Source: Martensiomyces pterosporus (Eukaryota > Kickxellomycota > Kickxellomycetes > Kickxellales > Kickxellaceae). Taken from it: 27,278 bases of DNA. The position numbers and the translations under genes are program-made. Location of the stretch: positions 1 through 27,278 of the forward strand of contig MU603980.1 of NCBI GenBank assembly GCA_025201845.1. The letters run 5' to 3'. Positions 7,935 to 18,300 of the stretch are shown here, piece after piece; positions within the stretch are counted from its first letter, which is position 1; each line of letters starts with the position of its first letter. The notes under the pieces are model-generated. The model saw only the letters and a list, made by a program, of their open reading frames with translations, had not been told where the DNA came from and did no database searches.

Positions 7935-10900
7935 CTAGCGGTTCTGCCAGCGAGGGCGGTGGCTGCTGCTGTCCCTCTTTCTCTGACGAGGGGGCGGGTG
8001 GCCCTCTTGCGCGAATGCATAGCCAGTGTAGGGCTCAAGCGAGCCGTCATCGAGATAGTAGATTGATGACCTGGCGCTGACTGCGCTCATATGCGATTCA
8101 ACTCGCGCCAGAGGAGACATTTGGTAGGTCGCGTCGCTATTGCCATCCAGCGAAATGCCATCTGTGGCAGCCTGGCGCGCCGAACCACGGCTCTTCTGGT
8201 GCACAGATAGGCGCTTGAGGATGTTGCCCTTTGACTCGTACGAAGGGCCCTCCGCATGCGACAGGCTGTGGAGGCAATTGATCATGGCATTGTCAGCATC
8301 CGAGTAGCGGCTATCCCTATTGGCATCGTACTGGCCGCTGGGAGCACCGTTGCTGCTAACATTAGCCTCGATTCCGCCAGGCGTTTGCTGCTGCTGCTGA
8401 CTGCGAGCATTCGCTGCCGACAGGTGAGGCCCAATGTCGTTGAGAGGGATGGCGCCAGCCATGTCGTGGCTGTCTTTGCTACTGGAGCGGTGCCGCTTCG
8501 TTTGCGGGGATGGGCTCTTCTGCGCAGGGATAGCGCCGAAGGGAGCATCCTTGTGCGGGGCAGCCACAGCTTGGTTCAGCAGCCCGTGGGACACCTTGCT
8601 GCGCACTTGCTCCCTATAAGAGCTCTTGCGGAACCCGTGGGCTATCTCGCGCACAACGTCGGTGTCGGTCGGGTACCAGGCAGACCGGACAAACTTTGCA
8701 ATATAGTGCGGCAGCAAGCACGTCACCACAGTCAAGATCAAAAGGAACCAAAAGTCAGCCTGCGCAAAGATCCTGACAGCGGCGCCCGCGGAAAAGGCCG
8801 TGCTGTACATGGCGCCGTATATAAAGAAGACAGCCATGAGCAGAGCGATGCCAATGACCTGTGCAGCAGGCATGACCCAGGTCCATGAGCGGTTGTTCAG
8901 GCCCATGTACATGTTTGTCGTCAAGACTACGCAGAATGCGCCGACCGTGCCGACGTCGTCCCTGTTGGCGCTGTCCAGGCCGTTGCTCTCGGCGGCCGAG
9001 CTAAAGTAGTAGGTGTACATGACCAAGAAGGTGATCACCGCAGACTGGTACAAGCCATCGACGATATACATCCAGAACCGGGCCATCGAGTACTCCAGCT
9101 TGTAGATGCCGCGCTTGTAGAGCTGGGGCACCACCATGCCGATGGCTGCAGGAAGGTCCTGGTCAAAGACACCCAACACCCCCGGCGGCAGCGAGGTGAA
9201 GAACATGTTGTACAGCGTGATCATCGTGTAGTCGAAGAAGTTGGCTGCCGACCACTGGCAGAATATCTGGAACCAGAACAGCGATATGGTGAACACAACG
9301 TTCTTGTAGAAGAAGTTGAGAATCATCGATGTGATGCGCAGGTACGACCAGCGGCCGTGCACCAGGAGCAGTTTTTGCAGGAACCGGAACTGCCCGATCG
9401 CGTAGTCGCTGGCCATGACCGCCTGCAGCCCCTCCTCGCCGCTGATGCCAATGCCGACGTCGGCCTCTTGAATCATGCTGACATCGTTCGCGCCGTCGCC
9501 GATTGACAGGCATAGCGTGCCAAGCCCGTCCTTGACCAGCCGCACGACCAGAGCCTTTTGCAGCGGTGACACGCGGCAGCACACTACTGACTGGCAGCGG
9601 ACAGCCAGCTCCAAAAACAAAGGCGATATGTCGGGCTCGAGCGCATATTTCAGCGACTGGCCATCGATCACCAGGCCCAGCGGCGCATCGCGCTTGACAG
9701 AGAGCCGCTTGCGCTCGACAGGGACATTCCGTGTGCGCACGTCGTCCCAGACACCCCTCACGCCATGGCGGCGGTTCTTGTTCTGGGCTACTTCACGAGC
9801 ATGCTGGTATGGCGACTGCTTCTTCCCACGGCCCTTGTTTGCCGGGCGAAGCAGCGACCGCCAGGAGCTGTTGCTGCTTTTCACCACACCGGACATTGGG
9901 CCGCCCCCACCGCCTCTGTACGACAAATCCGCATGCGTTTCCCCAAACTCGCGCAGCGCACGCTCGAGCTGGTCCCTCGTTGACTCCTTGTCGTCAGACT
10001 GAACGACGATGAGCTGCATGTCATTGTTGAGAAGGTTGCAGCTGTATCCGATATTGATGGCTGTCTCGGTTTTATCGCCAGTCAGCACCCACAGCTTGAT
10101 TCCCGCAAGCGCCAGCTGCGAGATTGTCTCGGGGACGCCGTCTTGGAGCTTGTCCTCGATAGCGGTGCCGCCGATGAGCTGCAGCTCACGCTCGATTCTG
10201 TCGCACACAACCTCGACCTCGCTCTCACGGTCACCCAGGCTGGCCATTGCCTGGTCATAGTCGCGCTTCCAAGAGACGAACTCGGCTTCCTCCAAAATAC
10301 GGTATCCAAGGCAGAGGGTGCGCAGCCCGTGGTTGGCAAACAGCTCGAGGTCATCCAGCGTTGCCTGGCGCAGGCGCTCCTGGTTGTCTTTGATGCGCTC
10401 CATGATCACCGAGTCTGCGCCTTTGCAAAGGAGCATGACCCGGCCGTCCTCGCGGCGGACAATAACCGACATGCGCTTGCGAGCACTGGTGAAGTCGAGG
10501 GTGGTGAGCAGCGTGTACGTCTGCAGGTGGCCCAAGAAGTTGCAGTGGAGGCGGTCTTTGTCACGGCGAATGAACGTGAAGCCAACATCGCGCGCGGTCG
10601 ACACAAGCGCTGCCTCGTCAGGCGACTGGGCCTTGTACACGATGTAGTCTGGCTGGTCAGGGTCAGGTGTCTCGCTGATGACCGTGTGGCACAGAGAAAG
10701 CACAGTGAAGAACTCTATAACCGCACGTGCCTGGGTGTTGTCGGCGCGCAGGTCGTCGTATATGGTAGTATCGAGGAACGTTGTGGTGTCGTTTTGCCGG
10801 TAGGGGTTTTCAAAGAACGTGCGCATCTTGTTCTGCATAGCCTCGCGCAGCTCCTTCGCCCTGTCCGCCTCGTCGTCGCCCACGATCTCGCCGTAGATGC

Positions 10901-12605
10901 GGCCGCGGATCGTGCATTGGCGGAACTCCATCACATTCTGGGTGAGCGTGCCAGTCTTGTCGCTAAAGATATACTCCACCTGCCCAAGGTCGTCCGAGAG
11001 ATTCCACGACTTTGGGATGCAGCGGCGGTCCGTTGGAGCGTAGTACATGTCCATGTCCTGGTTGATAAAGTATGCCTGGAAGGACTTGACAAGCTCAATT
11101 GTCACGTAGAGCGAGATAGGGACGACGGTCTGGTACAAGATAAGCGAGGTCCAGAACGTCAGAAACCCAAACATTGGTGCCGACTGATTCGAGCCTGTCT
11201 GGTAGCGAACGACAAACAAGTCCTGGAACGAATTCACCTTGCCATAGTAGATGCCGCCGCAGACAGCTGATGCGAAGCACAGAACGAACAGCAAGCAAAA
11301 CTGCGATATCACCTGATAGTTCATCATGCGCTCGATGCGGCTGCGCTTAGAAGGCGTTTCGCCAGCATTCATCATGATCTTTGTATCGTCGCCAGTAAAG
11401 ATAGCAACGCCAGCCACCCACTGTGTGTTGCGCAAAACACTGCCACGAAGCAAAAGGTTGTCGATGCTGAGCGGGTCCTTTTGAGATCCTTCAGGCTTTG
11501 AGCCGTAGTTGTCTGCTGCTGCTGCTGCCGCCGCCGCTGCCGCCGCTGCCGTGCTGTGGCCACTGGAGCTCAGAGATGATGCCAAAGGCTGGATTGTGCC
11601 CTTGAACGAATACAGATGAGTGCTAGGCGGCTCGGCTTCGATGATGCACTGGAAGTTGGCAAGCTGCTGTGGCGACGCTACATGGGTGGTGTTTAATGGG
11701 CATTGCTTGTTCTTCAGGTTTGTCTCGCCGTCCAGGTTTTTCGTCTCGATGAAGCAAGTGCCGTCCTCTTCGCTGGTGCTCAGAATCAGCAGGTCCACAG
11801 GCACAGGCTCGCCCTCGCGAAGCAAGATGATGTCGCCAACATGCAGGTGTCTCCACTCTGTCGCCAGCCAGTAGTCGCTGCCGCTGCCATCCATATTCAT
11901 GGCAGCACTGCCCCTGCTTATGTGTCCATCGGCGTGCTTTTGCTTTGCTGAGCCAGAGCTGTTGTCCTGGTCAAAGTCAAACGTGCTGCGAGTGTCTTTG
12001 CCAAAGTCGACAGTAGTGGTGGCTGTGTGTGCAGCAGCGGTGGTCGTTGCGCCGCCAACGGAGCCCTCTGCGCCCGAATCGCTCCACAGCAAACGCATGA
12101 TTCCACGTGGACGAAAGAAGTGTGCAGGCGGCTTGTTTGTGTTGACCCAGCCCCTGCCAAGCACCACGGCGGGGGCCCTGTTGGCCTCCTTGTCGCTGGC
12201 GCTACGCTTCGAGTCCTCGTATCCATCCTTGATCATGGTAAGCAGGACGATTACAAACAGCGCAAAGGCGCTCAGGCCCGGCGAGCCTGTGGTGATGGAG
12301 GGCACAAACTGGAGGATTAGCAGGAAGAGGAAGTAGACGTTGGCCACTCTGCGGAACTGCTCAAACAGGTTCTTTGGGACAAACGATAGAACAGTGTATT
12401 TCGCGGTCCGAATCTGGTTTGGTGTGTACTGGGCAGGCCTGCCTCGCTCGTCAAAGGCGCCTGCAGGCAGCGGAGCGTTGACGTAAATGGTCCGCTCATC
12501 GCCCAGGGCGACGTCGCCGTCGGCTTTGCTACTACGGCGGCTGAAAAGGCGCGTCAGCCATGAGGACGGGGCCGCCCTGCTGCTGCTGCTGCGCGTCCTT
12601 GCCAT
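7935..12605 (-). CDS. DNF1: P4-type ATPase, aminophospholipid/lysolipid flippase (Dnf1/2-like)
   Basis: A 1556-residue, intron-free catalytic subunit of a phospholipid flippase, which moves lipids from the outer to the cytosolic leaflet of plasma or Golgi/endosomal membranes. TM1-2 lie around residues 90-135. DGET of the actuator domain is at 292-295, the P4-specific PISL in TM4 at 496-499, and the phosphorylated Asp in DKTGTLT at D549. SPDEAALV is near 660 in the nucleotide-binding domain, the hinge motif GDGAND at about 1036-1041, and six more TM helices follow at about 1090-1330. The stretch before DKTGTLT (PKSWNLSDDLGQVEYIFS) resembles yeast Dnf1/Dnf2 more than Drs2 or Neo1. P4-ATPases of this group normally need a Cdc50/Lem3 partner, not seen here. 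Oddities are a Ser/Thr-rich insert before DGET, a run of ~12 Ala (about nt 11515-11555) and a long disordered C-tail. The frame extends to a TTG at 12761, but the ATG at 12605 (MARTRSSSSR) is the natural start. Confidence 0.95.
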   Translation of the reverse strand: MARTRSSSSRAAPSSWLTRLFSRRSSKADGDVALGDERTIYVNAPLPAGAFDERGRPAQYTPNQIRTAKYTVLSFVPKNLFEQFRRVANVYFLFLLILQFVPSITTGSPGLSAFALFVIVLLTMIKDGYEDSKRSASDKEANRAPAVVLGRGWVNTNKPPAHFFRPRGIMRLLWSDSGAEGSVGGATTTAAAHTATTTVDFGKDTRSTFDFDQDNSSGSAKQKHADGHISRGSAAMNMDGSGSDYWLATEWRHLHVGDIILLREGEPVPVDLLILSTSEEDGTCFIETKNLDGETNLKNKQCPLNTTHVASPQQLANFQCIIEAEPPSTHLYSFKGTIQPLASSLSSSGHSTAAAAAAAAAAAADNYGSKPEGSQKDPLSIDNLLLRGSVLRNTQWVAGVAIFTGDDTKIMMNAGETPSKRSRIERMMNYQVISQFCLLFVLCFASAVCGGIYYGKVNSFQDLFVVRYQTGSNQSAPMFGFLTFWTSLILYQTVVPISLYVTIELVKSFQAYFINQDMDMYYAPTDRRCIPKSWNLSDDLGQVEYIFSDKTGTLTQNVMEFRQCTIRGRIYGEIVGDDEADRAKELREAMQNKMRTFFENPYRQNDTTTFLDTTIYDDLRADNTQARAVIEFFTVLSLCHTVISETPDPDQPDYIVYKAQSPDEAALVSTARDVGFTFIRRDKDRLHCNFLGHLQTYTLLTTLDFTSARKRMSVIVRREDGRVMLLCKGADSVIMERIKDNQERLRQATLDDLELFANHGLRTLCLGYRILEEAEFVSWKRDYDQAMASLGDRESEVEVVCDRIERELQLIGGTAIEDKLQDGVPETISQLALAGIKLWVLTGDKTETAINIGYSCNLLNNDMQLIVVQSDDKESTRDQLERALREFGETHADLSYRGGGGGPMSGVVKSSNSSWRSLLRPANKGRGKKQSPYQHAREVAQNKNRRHGVRGVWDDVRTRNVPVERKRLSVKRDAPLGLVIDGQSLKYALEPDISPLFLELAVRCQSVVCCRVSPLQKALVVRLVKDGLGTLCLSIGDGANDVSMIQEADVGIGISGEEGLQAVMASDYAIGQFRFLQKLLLVHGRWSYLRITSMILNFFYKNVVFTISLFWFQIFCQWSAANFFDYTMITLYNMFFTSLPPGVLGVFDQDLPAAIGMVVPQLYKRGIYKLEYSMARFWMYIVDGLYQSAVITFLVMYTYYFSSAAESNGLDSANRDDVGTVGAFCVVLTTNMYMGLNNRSWTWVMPAAQVIGIALLMAVFFIYGAMYSTAFSAGAAVRIFAQADFWFLLILTVVTCLLPHYIAKFVRSAWYPTDTDVVREIAHGFRKSSYREQVRSKVSHGLLNQAVAAPHKDAPFGAIPAQKSPSPQTKRHRSSSKDSHDMAGAIPLNDIGPHLSAANARSQQQQQTPGGIEANVSSNGAPSGQYDANRDSRYSDADNAMINCLHSLSHAEGPSYESKGNILKRLSVHQKSRGSARQAATDGISLDGNSDATYQMSPLARVESHMSAVSARSSIYYLDDGSLEPYTGYAFAQEGHPPPRQRKRDSSSHRPRWQNR

Positions 12606-13356
12606 TTCTACTGAAATGGGCGGCGAGGAGAAAAGAGGTGGTTGGGAGAAGGCTAAGCGAGAGCCGAAAAAGAGTAGTAATAGTAAGGCTAGGCAGCAAT
12701 AGGAGGTGAGAAAGGCGTGGCTGATAGGGCTAGTGGCCAAGGCGAGCCGAATACCGGGCAATAAATAGCATTAAGACACAGAAGACGAGGGAGCAGAGGC
12801 AAGCGCGTTGTTGACACAGGCAAGCACGGCGGGCGCTGCTGTGTACAGTTTCAGCCGTGTTGAAAGAACGTAGGAAAATGCTAGTAGAGTGGAGCCGTGA
12901 AACAAGAGCACACCCAAAGCCACAGCACGAGAGATGCTTTTTTTTTCCAGTGCCCAGCCCTGCTTCTCACTCGTACCAGGTAAAGGGAGAAGGGTTCTGA
13001 GTGGAAGATTTGCCTGTTGATTTTCTGCCGTGTCCATGCACTGTGCTGCGACTCTCTTGGCATGCTGAGCAGACATCAGTGACAAGAGAGGGTGCGTGGA
13101 AAGTGTGAGCGCGCTTGGCAGTGCGCTTGCACACCCGCTTCCGCTCAGCTGGCCACGCTGATGTGCGCGCATGCGCCTTTCCTCATGTTGTCTGCTCAGC
13201 CGAGACGCGGTGCTATTTATGTGCTTGGGTTCTTTGCTCAGGGACACAGGGCGGTGCGCTGCTGCTGTGTCTAGGATATGCCGCCAAGACGCGAGCCTAG
13301 TTGCACGAGTTTCCGCGAGAGGCCAACACTGCCACGCATTTTTCCACATTCCGCGC
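12606..13356. other. Intergenic region upstream of the flippase gene
   Basis: About 750 bp between the flippase start and the PRMT5 stop, both on the minus strand. I see no conserved coding sequence; the open frames here are compositional. It should hold the PRMT5 3' end and the flippase promoter and leader. A TATA-like element reads ATAAATA on the minus strand at about 13214-13220, and there is a T9 tract near 12938-12946. Confidence 0.5.
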
Positions 13357-15473
13357 TTACTGGCCAATCCAGTACTCGTGCCCATTGATGTTGTGGATGT
13401 CCGACGTGTCTCTTGGCGTGGCCACCGCCCACTCGTACCAGGCCTTGGAGGCATCGGCGCGTCTCCACATGCTCACAACAACCTCGTCGCCCGCCATGAC
13501 AGTCAGGGGCCGCTACATGTTGGTGCAGAGATCAAGCAGCCGGCCAGCAGCATAACAGATATTAGCGGGTCAATGCAGGCGCTTCCCAAATGGCTAATGG
13601 AGTGAGGGCGTGGCTTATTGCTAAATGGCGGTTTATGCCAGATGCCTTGCCCTGACAGGGGTGTCCATGCAAATACACATGCTGCTAGCCTTACCTTGAG
13701 GGGAAAGTATATCGGGAACCAGGAATGCATGTTGGGCGTGTGTGTGTCGGGGTGGATGCTTAGCTGAACCTTGCCGTACAGCGTTGCGTCAAAGTAGCCG
13801 GCCATTCCGTGCACCAAAGAGGGCGCAGCCACTTTGAACGAATGCCTGCTAGCGCGCTGGTTGTGCGAGTTGGGCCTGCGTGCCACTCGAGCACCCGCCT
13901 CCGCGTCTTCGTCCGGGTGGTAGAACGACCACACCGGCTGTGGGCCAGCGAGCACATTGACTGCATGCATATTCACAACGTACGGTGTCTCTAGCCGGTA
14001 GTCCGCGCTGTGTGCCTTTGCCTTATTGTGCAGAGTGGACGACGACAGCGGGGCGATGTACGATGTGTATTCTTGTGGAATGCAAATGCCGCCCTCAGCC
14101 AGCATGCCCTGCGCACCATCGAGGCACTCTGGCGACAGCTCGTTGTCGCCAAACGACCCCAGCAGCTCGCTGACTAGGATGTCCGCCTTCCTTGTGGGCG
14201 TCCACTGGCGCATGTCTGCGTGGACAAGCGTCACTGCCTTATTCCAGAGCGTGGCATTCTTGCGCTGAAGTTCGACAAACGCGCTTGGGTTCTTCTCCAG
14301 TGCATACAGCGCAACCTGTGCACCGGTTCTCTTTGCAGCGCTGATCGCACGGCTCACAAGAGGGCCGCGTCCAGCGCCAGCAACAACCAGAACAATGCCA
14401 TCAGCGCGCTGCAGTTCACTCGAGGCGGCCTCTGCCTGCTGCACCTGAGCAAAATCGCTTATCGCCTGCACCATCGCCTCTTCGTACATGTCGTACTTGG
14501 GCAGGTCTTGCTCAAACACCTCGTATGTGACTGACTCCAAGTGGTCCATCAATGGCTGCAAGGGTGCCTGCAAGACGTCATGGTACTCGTCAGACGCAGC
14601 ACTCGCAGCGTCACGCTCAGGCATCGAGGATCCAAGGTGCCTCACGTACCTGATATAGTCGCCCATGCCTACTTGATCCGGCTGGGCTGCGCCGATCTGC
14701 TCTGAAACGACAAACGCAACGTTGAACTGCATCCATCTCCTGACGATCTCCTGGTGCCTCTTTGCCAAAACTGGGAAGCCCGCAGCGTTTGTGGTGAACA
14801 TACGGGTCGGCAGCATCACCAGCTGAACGGGCTCAGCAACCCACTGCGCAATGTCAAGGCCATCGTCTGGGCCGACATCCAGCTCGAGCGCAATTTGCAG
14901 CCGCGAGTCGCTATTGCAGAGGAGTCGGAGCTCGTTCCAGAGCAGCCATGCGCTAGAATTGCCGCCAGCACCGCCATCGCCACTGCTGCTCGGCGCCTTG
15001 GAGTCGGATGCAGATAAGCGCACGCGAACTATTACTGGAGGGCCACTGTCGCCGGCTGCCAGCGAAAGCAGCAAGCGCGCATAGTCCGCGACAGAGCTGC
15101 CTGCATCGATTGCTGGTGTAATGACACCTCTGACGCCAGTGTACGCTGCGTATTCGAGCTCCATTTTCACCAGCGCCTCCTCGAGGTCAGGCTCCCCAAG
15201 CAGTCGAGCCGAGCTGCTGCCACTACTGTGGCCGGCCCAAGACGACGCTTTCCCTATAATGCGGTACGCGTTCGCCGGCGACGCTACGACCAGATCGTGC
15301 GGAGAGAAGTGGCCGTCCCTCAGTGCCTGGGATGACTCAAGATCCTGCGCGTGAGCTACAGGCACAACCACAAAGTCGGCCTTGTCCACACGCACAGCGC
15401 TCTCAACGAAGCCGTCGACATCAAAGACGGGGTGGGATGGCTCAACGCCGATGCTTATCGTGTCGTACGGCAT
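13357..15473 (-). CDS. SKB1: Protein arginine N-methyltransferase 5 (Skb1/Hsl7), two exons
   Basis: Type II arginine methyltransferase that makes symmetric dimethylarginine on histones and Sm proteins; in yeasts it also acts in cell-cycle and morphology control. Exon 1 runs from 15473 to 13695 (593 codons) and exon 2 from 13512 to 13357 (51 codons plus stop), giving 644 residues, close to human PRMT5 (637). The intron (13694-13513, 182 nt, GT-AG, phase 0) interrupts the C-terminal beta-barrel; exon 2 supplies the conserved ending around KAWYEWAVATP and HEYWIGQ. The SAM-binding loop GAGRGP is near residue 363. The double-E loop SELLGSFGDNELSPE has E436 and E445, the same spacing as human E435/E444. 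F320 in TYEVFEQD matches the Phe that directs symmetric dimethylation. The N-terminal ~290 residues fit the TIM barrel. The start at 15473 (MPYDTISIGVE) is the first ATG in a plausible context. It is divergent from PIG-U, with 360 bp between starts. Confidence 0.95.
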
Positions 15474-15833
15474 GGCGTGCCCGGAAAGCGAAAAAAGAAC
15501 AGAGTAGATATTAGCGCTGTTTGAGAGAATAGGCGCGTTCTGCAAAGCAGAGAAGGCGGCATGGGAGGGCAAGCGCAGAGTAAACAGGTGGGCCAAGCGG
15601 GGCTCTGGCAAGGCGAGCCGGCGGGCTTTTCTTGGCTGCAGAGCTGGCAGCAGCAGCGAGCTGCGAAGGAGAAGAATGATAGTAGCAGCAGCCGGTGCAG
15701 CCGTGTTTGCAACGCACATTGCGCCTTCATTTCCATTTCGCTCCATTTCAGCTTTCCTGCAGAATTTCGCCTCTAATCTCTGCGCTACGCCTCTCCTACA
15801 ATACCGCCGCCGCTGCTTTCCTTCAGCTTCGAA
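15474..15833. promoter_or_regulatory. Shared divergent promoter of PRMT5 and PIG-U
   Basis: 360 bp separate two divergent ATGs. The PIG-U side has a pyrimidine-rich leader (about 15720-15830) with repeated ccattt(c) units. The minus-strand side also reads pyrimidine-rich just before the PRMT5 ATG. No consensus TATA box stands out. Co-regulation is inferred from position only. Confidence 0.5.
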
Positions 15834-17195
15834 ATGCCCGCCAATAGCGAGGAGCAGGAGACGACGATGGCCAGCACAACACAGAGGCAGACAGCTGCTT
15901 CAAAGACCAAGGCCAAGCAGACTTCAAAGCCAGCAGCAGCCGCAGCAGCAGAAAGGGGCAGGCTTGCTTGGGTGATAATGGCTGGCAGCGCAGTGCGGCT
16001 GGCTTTGCTCTTAGTGTTTCCGCAGGCTATATCGCACCACTTGTCTGGACGGGTTGAGCTGTCGACGCCAGTGACTAGCTACAGACGCCTTGTTGAGGGC
16101 ATCCACCTGAGCAGGCATGGCGTCTCGCCGTATGACGGAGGCATCTTCCACCAGTCGCCCTTGCTTCTGATCCTGTTCAGGATTCTCGGCTTTCTGCCGG
16201 AGTTGTTCACAGACCTGGCTTTCATTGCCGTCGATGCGCTTATCGCGCTAACGCTGGCAAAGATTGCTGGAGCCAAGAGAACGCTGCCACACTTCGCCCA
16301 GCGACCCGCAGTTCCTGGCGAAACATCCTTTCTGGGGTCTCCCCCGACAGTGGCAATGCTCTATCTGTTCAACCCGCTGACGCTGTGCACGATGCTGGTC
16401 AAGTCAACGATTCTGTTCAGCCACCTGGCAATCGTCACGGCACTATACACTGCGATGCACGGCATGTTCGGCCAGGCAATCGTGTGCACTGCACTTGCCA
16501 CACACCTGTCGCTGTACCCGGCAGTGCTGGTAGCCCCTATTGCGCTGATGGCTGGCCGCAAGCAGCAGACCCTGGCGCGCGCTGCTGCACTGACGCTGGG
16601 CAAGTTTCTGGCTGCTGCTGCCGCCATCCACCTGCTCCTGGTCTGTGTGTACGGAGCGCACTACTTTGGCGCAACATTCGACTTTACGCTCCGGGTGGCC
16701 GACCTCCAGCCTAACGTTGGGCTGTTCTGGTACTTTTTTATCGAGATATTCGACGAGTTCCGGCCGTTTTTCTTTGTCGTTTTCCAGCTCACTGCGCTGG
16801 CGTTTGCAGTGCCCGTGTCCTGGAGGTTTAGAGACGACCCGCTCTTTGGCGGTGTCATGCTGGTGGGCATCATCTCGGCGCTGAAATCGTATCCATCGTG
16901 GGGCGACCTGTCTCTGTTCCTCGGGCTGCTGCCTGTGTTCGAGGAGCTCTTCAAGTACCTGCAGTACACGTTCCTGTCGACGAATCTGCTCATGTACGGG
17001 ATCGGACTGGCGCCGGTGTTCTGGCATCTGTGGATTGAGCAGGGCAGCGGCAATGCCAACTTCTTCTACGCGGCAACCCTTGTGTACGTGTTTGGCCAGA
17101 TCACGCTGCTGTTTGACCTTGGCAGCGCCATGCTCCGGCGCGGGCTTGACATCCGCCAGCCAGAAGCCCGCACACGCCCAGTCATCCAGGAATAG
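15834..17195 (+). CDS. GAB1: GPI transamidase subunit PIG-U / Gab1
   Basis: A 453-residue polytopic ER membrane protein of the PIG-U/Gab1 (Cdc91) family. This is a subunit of the GPI transamidase (with Gpi8, Gaa1, Gpi16, Gpi17), which attaches GPI anchors to C-terminal signal-bearing proteins; PIG-U is thought to help recognise the lipid anchor. After a ~40-residue Ala/Lys/Thr-rich polar N-terminus come multiple TM segments. Family motifs include SRHGVSPYDGGIFHQSPLLL in the first lumenal loop, LFNPLTLCTMLVKST, and the hallmark NVGLFWYFFIEIFDEFRPFF, followed by KSYPSWGDLSLFLGL. It ends shortly after the last helix, as family members do. It has one exon, with the ATG at 15834 after a pyrimidine-rich leader. 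An AT-rich 3' end follows at about 17205-17232. The window also encodes a likely substrate, the GPI-type protein at 2405-3253. Confidence 0.95.
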   Translation: MPANSEEQETTMASTTQRQTAASKTKAKQTSKPAAAAAAERGRLAWVIMAGSAVRLALLLVFPQAISHHLSGRVELSTPVTSYRRLVEGIHLSRHGVSPYDGGIFHQSPLLLILFRILGFLPELFTDLAFIAVDALIALTLAKIAGAKRTLPHFAQRPAVPGETSFLGSPPTVAMLYLFNPLTLCTMLVKSTILFSHLAIVTALYTAMHGMFGQAIVCTALATHLSLYPAVLVAPIALMAGRKQQTLARAAALTLGKFLAAAAAIHLLLVCVYGAHYFGATFDFTLRVADLQPNVGLFWYFFIEIFDEFRPFFFVVFQLTALAFAVPVSWRFRDDPLFGGVMLVGIISALKSYPSWGDLSLFLGLLPVFEELFKYLQYTFLSTNLLMYGIGLAPVFWHLWIEQGSGNANFFYAATLVYVFGQITLLFDLGSAMLRRGLDIRQPEARTRPVIQE

Positions 17196-18300
17196 CTTTC
17201 GATCGTGTATTTATGATATGCTATTTATATGAGCCAAATGCAGCGCAAACAAACACCAGCAAGCAGCAGTCTTTCCCGAAGCTACGCCTGCACCCGTTAT
17301 CTGTAGCCCCCGCCAGTGCTTGCAGCGGGCACAGCGGAGAAGCAGGCTGGATTGGTGCTTTTGTTTGGCGTGCTGCCTGAATGGGCAACCGCTAGAGAAT
17401 ATTCGGTACTCGCTGTTCCAAACAAAAATTCCGCTACTCCCACGCCCACTCCCTCTGCTGCCCCCAAACCTTGCCCGCCGCCGCCGCCGCCGCCGCCTTT
17501 ATCTTCGCCGCTGCATCTGAGCCTGCATTTGTGCTTGCTCTACACCACAGGAGGCTAGAAGAGCTGGGGGGCTCTGGCGACATACTGCAGTGCTGGGGCT
17601 GCAGCCCGCGGCTTGCCTGTGAAAGAGGGGACAGGCACCGACGCCTCCCTGAATAGCAAGGGGGATCACCCTGCGCAGCGGTGGGGTCCTCGTTGTTGGA
17701 GGCCCCTTATGCTTGAAAAATTGGCCCAGCTGCCCTCGTATTCAGCATGGATTGACGCTCTCGTGGATGTGTGGGCCAGTCGCAGTTGTCCGTCCAGCTG
17801 GTCAAGAAAGTCAGCGCTAAGAAGGATAAATGAGTGACGCATTCATGTTTATATGGCGGTGATGAGCAATAGCCGATCGCGCATATAGGCAGCATGCCCG
17901 CGGCAACAAACAAGCAAGCAGCAGCAGCCCAAAGCCGCTCGCCTTGCCACCGCGCCATGGCCACGGCTCCCCAGCCGCTGGCGGCAGCGACAGCGACTGC
18001 AGCGATGACGACTGCTACTATCGGCGCTGGCATTCGCTACCTGGCCAGCCAGCCAGCCGGACAGGCAGCCAGTGCGTGGACATGCTGCATGCACGCAGCA
18101 CACAGGCGAAGCAGACAGAGCCGTGGTAGGCATGGCGATGCGACTGATGGCTGACGTCGGTGCAGAGACATGCGTGGGCAGAGTGAGGTAGAGTGGTGCT
18201 GGACCCATTGGCTGCCTGCTGCACCCCCACTGAAGGCGCACCACTATATCCCGCGCAAACCTGCCTGCTCAATGCGATTGGGTGGCTCAGTGGATAAATG
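17196..18300. other. Intergenic region between PIG-U and the NDT80-type gene
   Basis: About 1.1 kb with no recognisable gene. It holds a CCG triplet run (about 17478-17498). The only ATG-started frame of note (17894-18154, 86 residues) is Ala-rich and unconvincing. Near its right end an ATTGG (CCAAT on the other strand, 18207-18211) and a TATA-like ctatatcc (about 18244-18251) sit in promoter-like spacing just before the ATG-free leader, so this is probably the NDT80-type promoter. Confidence 0.5.
18207..18251 (+). promoter_or_regulatory. Candidate core promoter (CCAAT/TATA) of the NDT80-type gene
   Basis: An inverted CCAAT box (ATTGG) lies about 35 bp before a TATA-like sequence. The last upstream ATG is at 18298-18300, so transcription starting about 30-55 bp after the TATA box would give a leader with few or no upstream start codons. 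This is inferred from arrangement only. A second TATA-like cataaaagg near 18737-18745 is an alternative. Confidence 0.35.

Noticed and set aside
7667..8050. N-terminal extension of the Oca-type protein (128 more residues).
   Set aside because: It would overlap the 3' end of the flippase coding sequence and has no family similarity; conserved sequence starts right at the 7666 ATG.
10143..11270. 375-residue open frame on the plus strand inside the flippase gene.
   Set aside because: It lies exactly antisense to the conserved P-type ATPase core and shows no domain; it is a by-product of GC-rich codon use.
12606..12761. Upstream extension of the flippase frame with a hydrophobic, signal-like stretch.
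   Set aside because: It would start at TTG, and P4-ATPases do not carry a cleaved signal peptide; the ATG at 12605 is preferred.
12771..13454. 227-residue minus-strand open frame between the flippase and PRMT5 genes.
   Set aside because: It overlaps PRMT5 exon 2 in another frame and is compositional.
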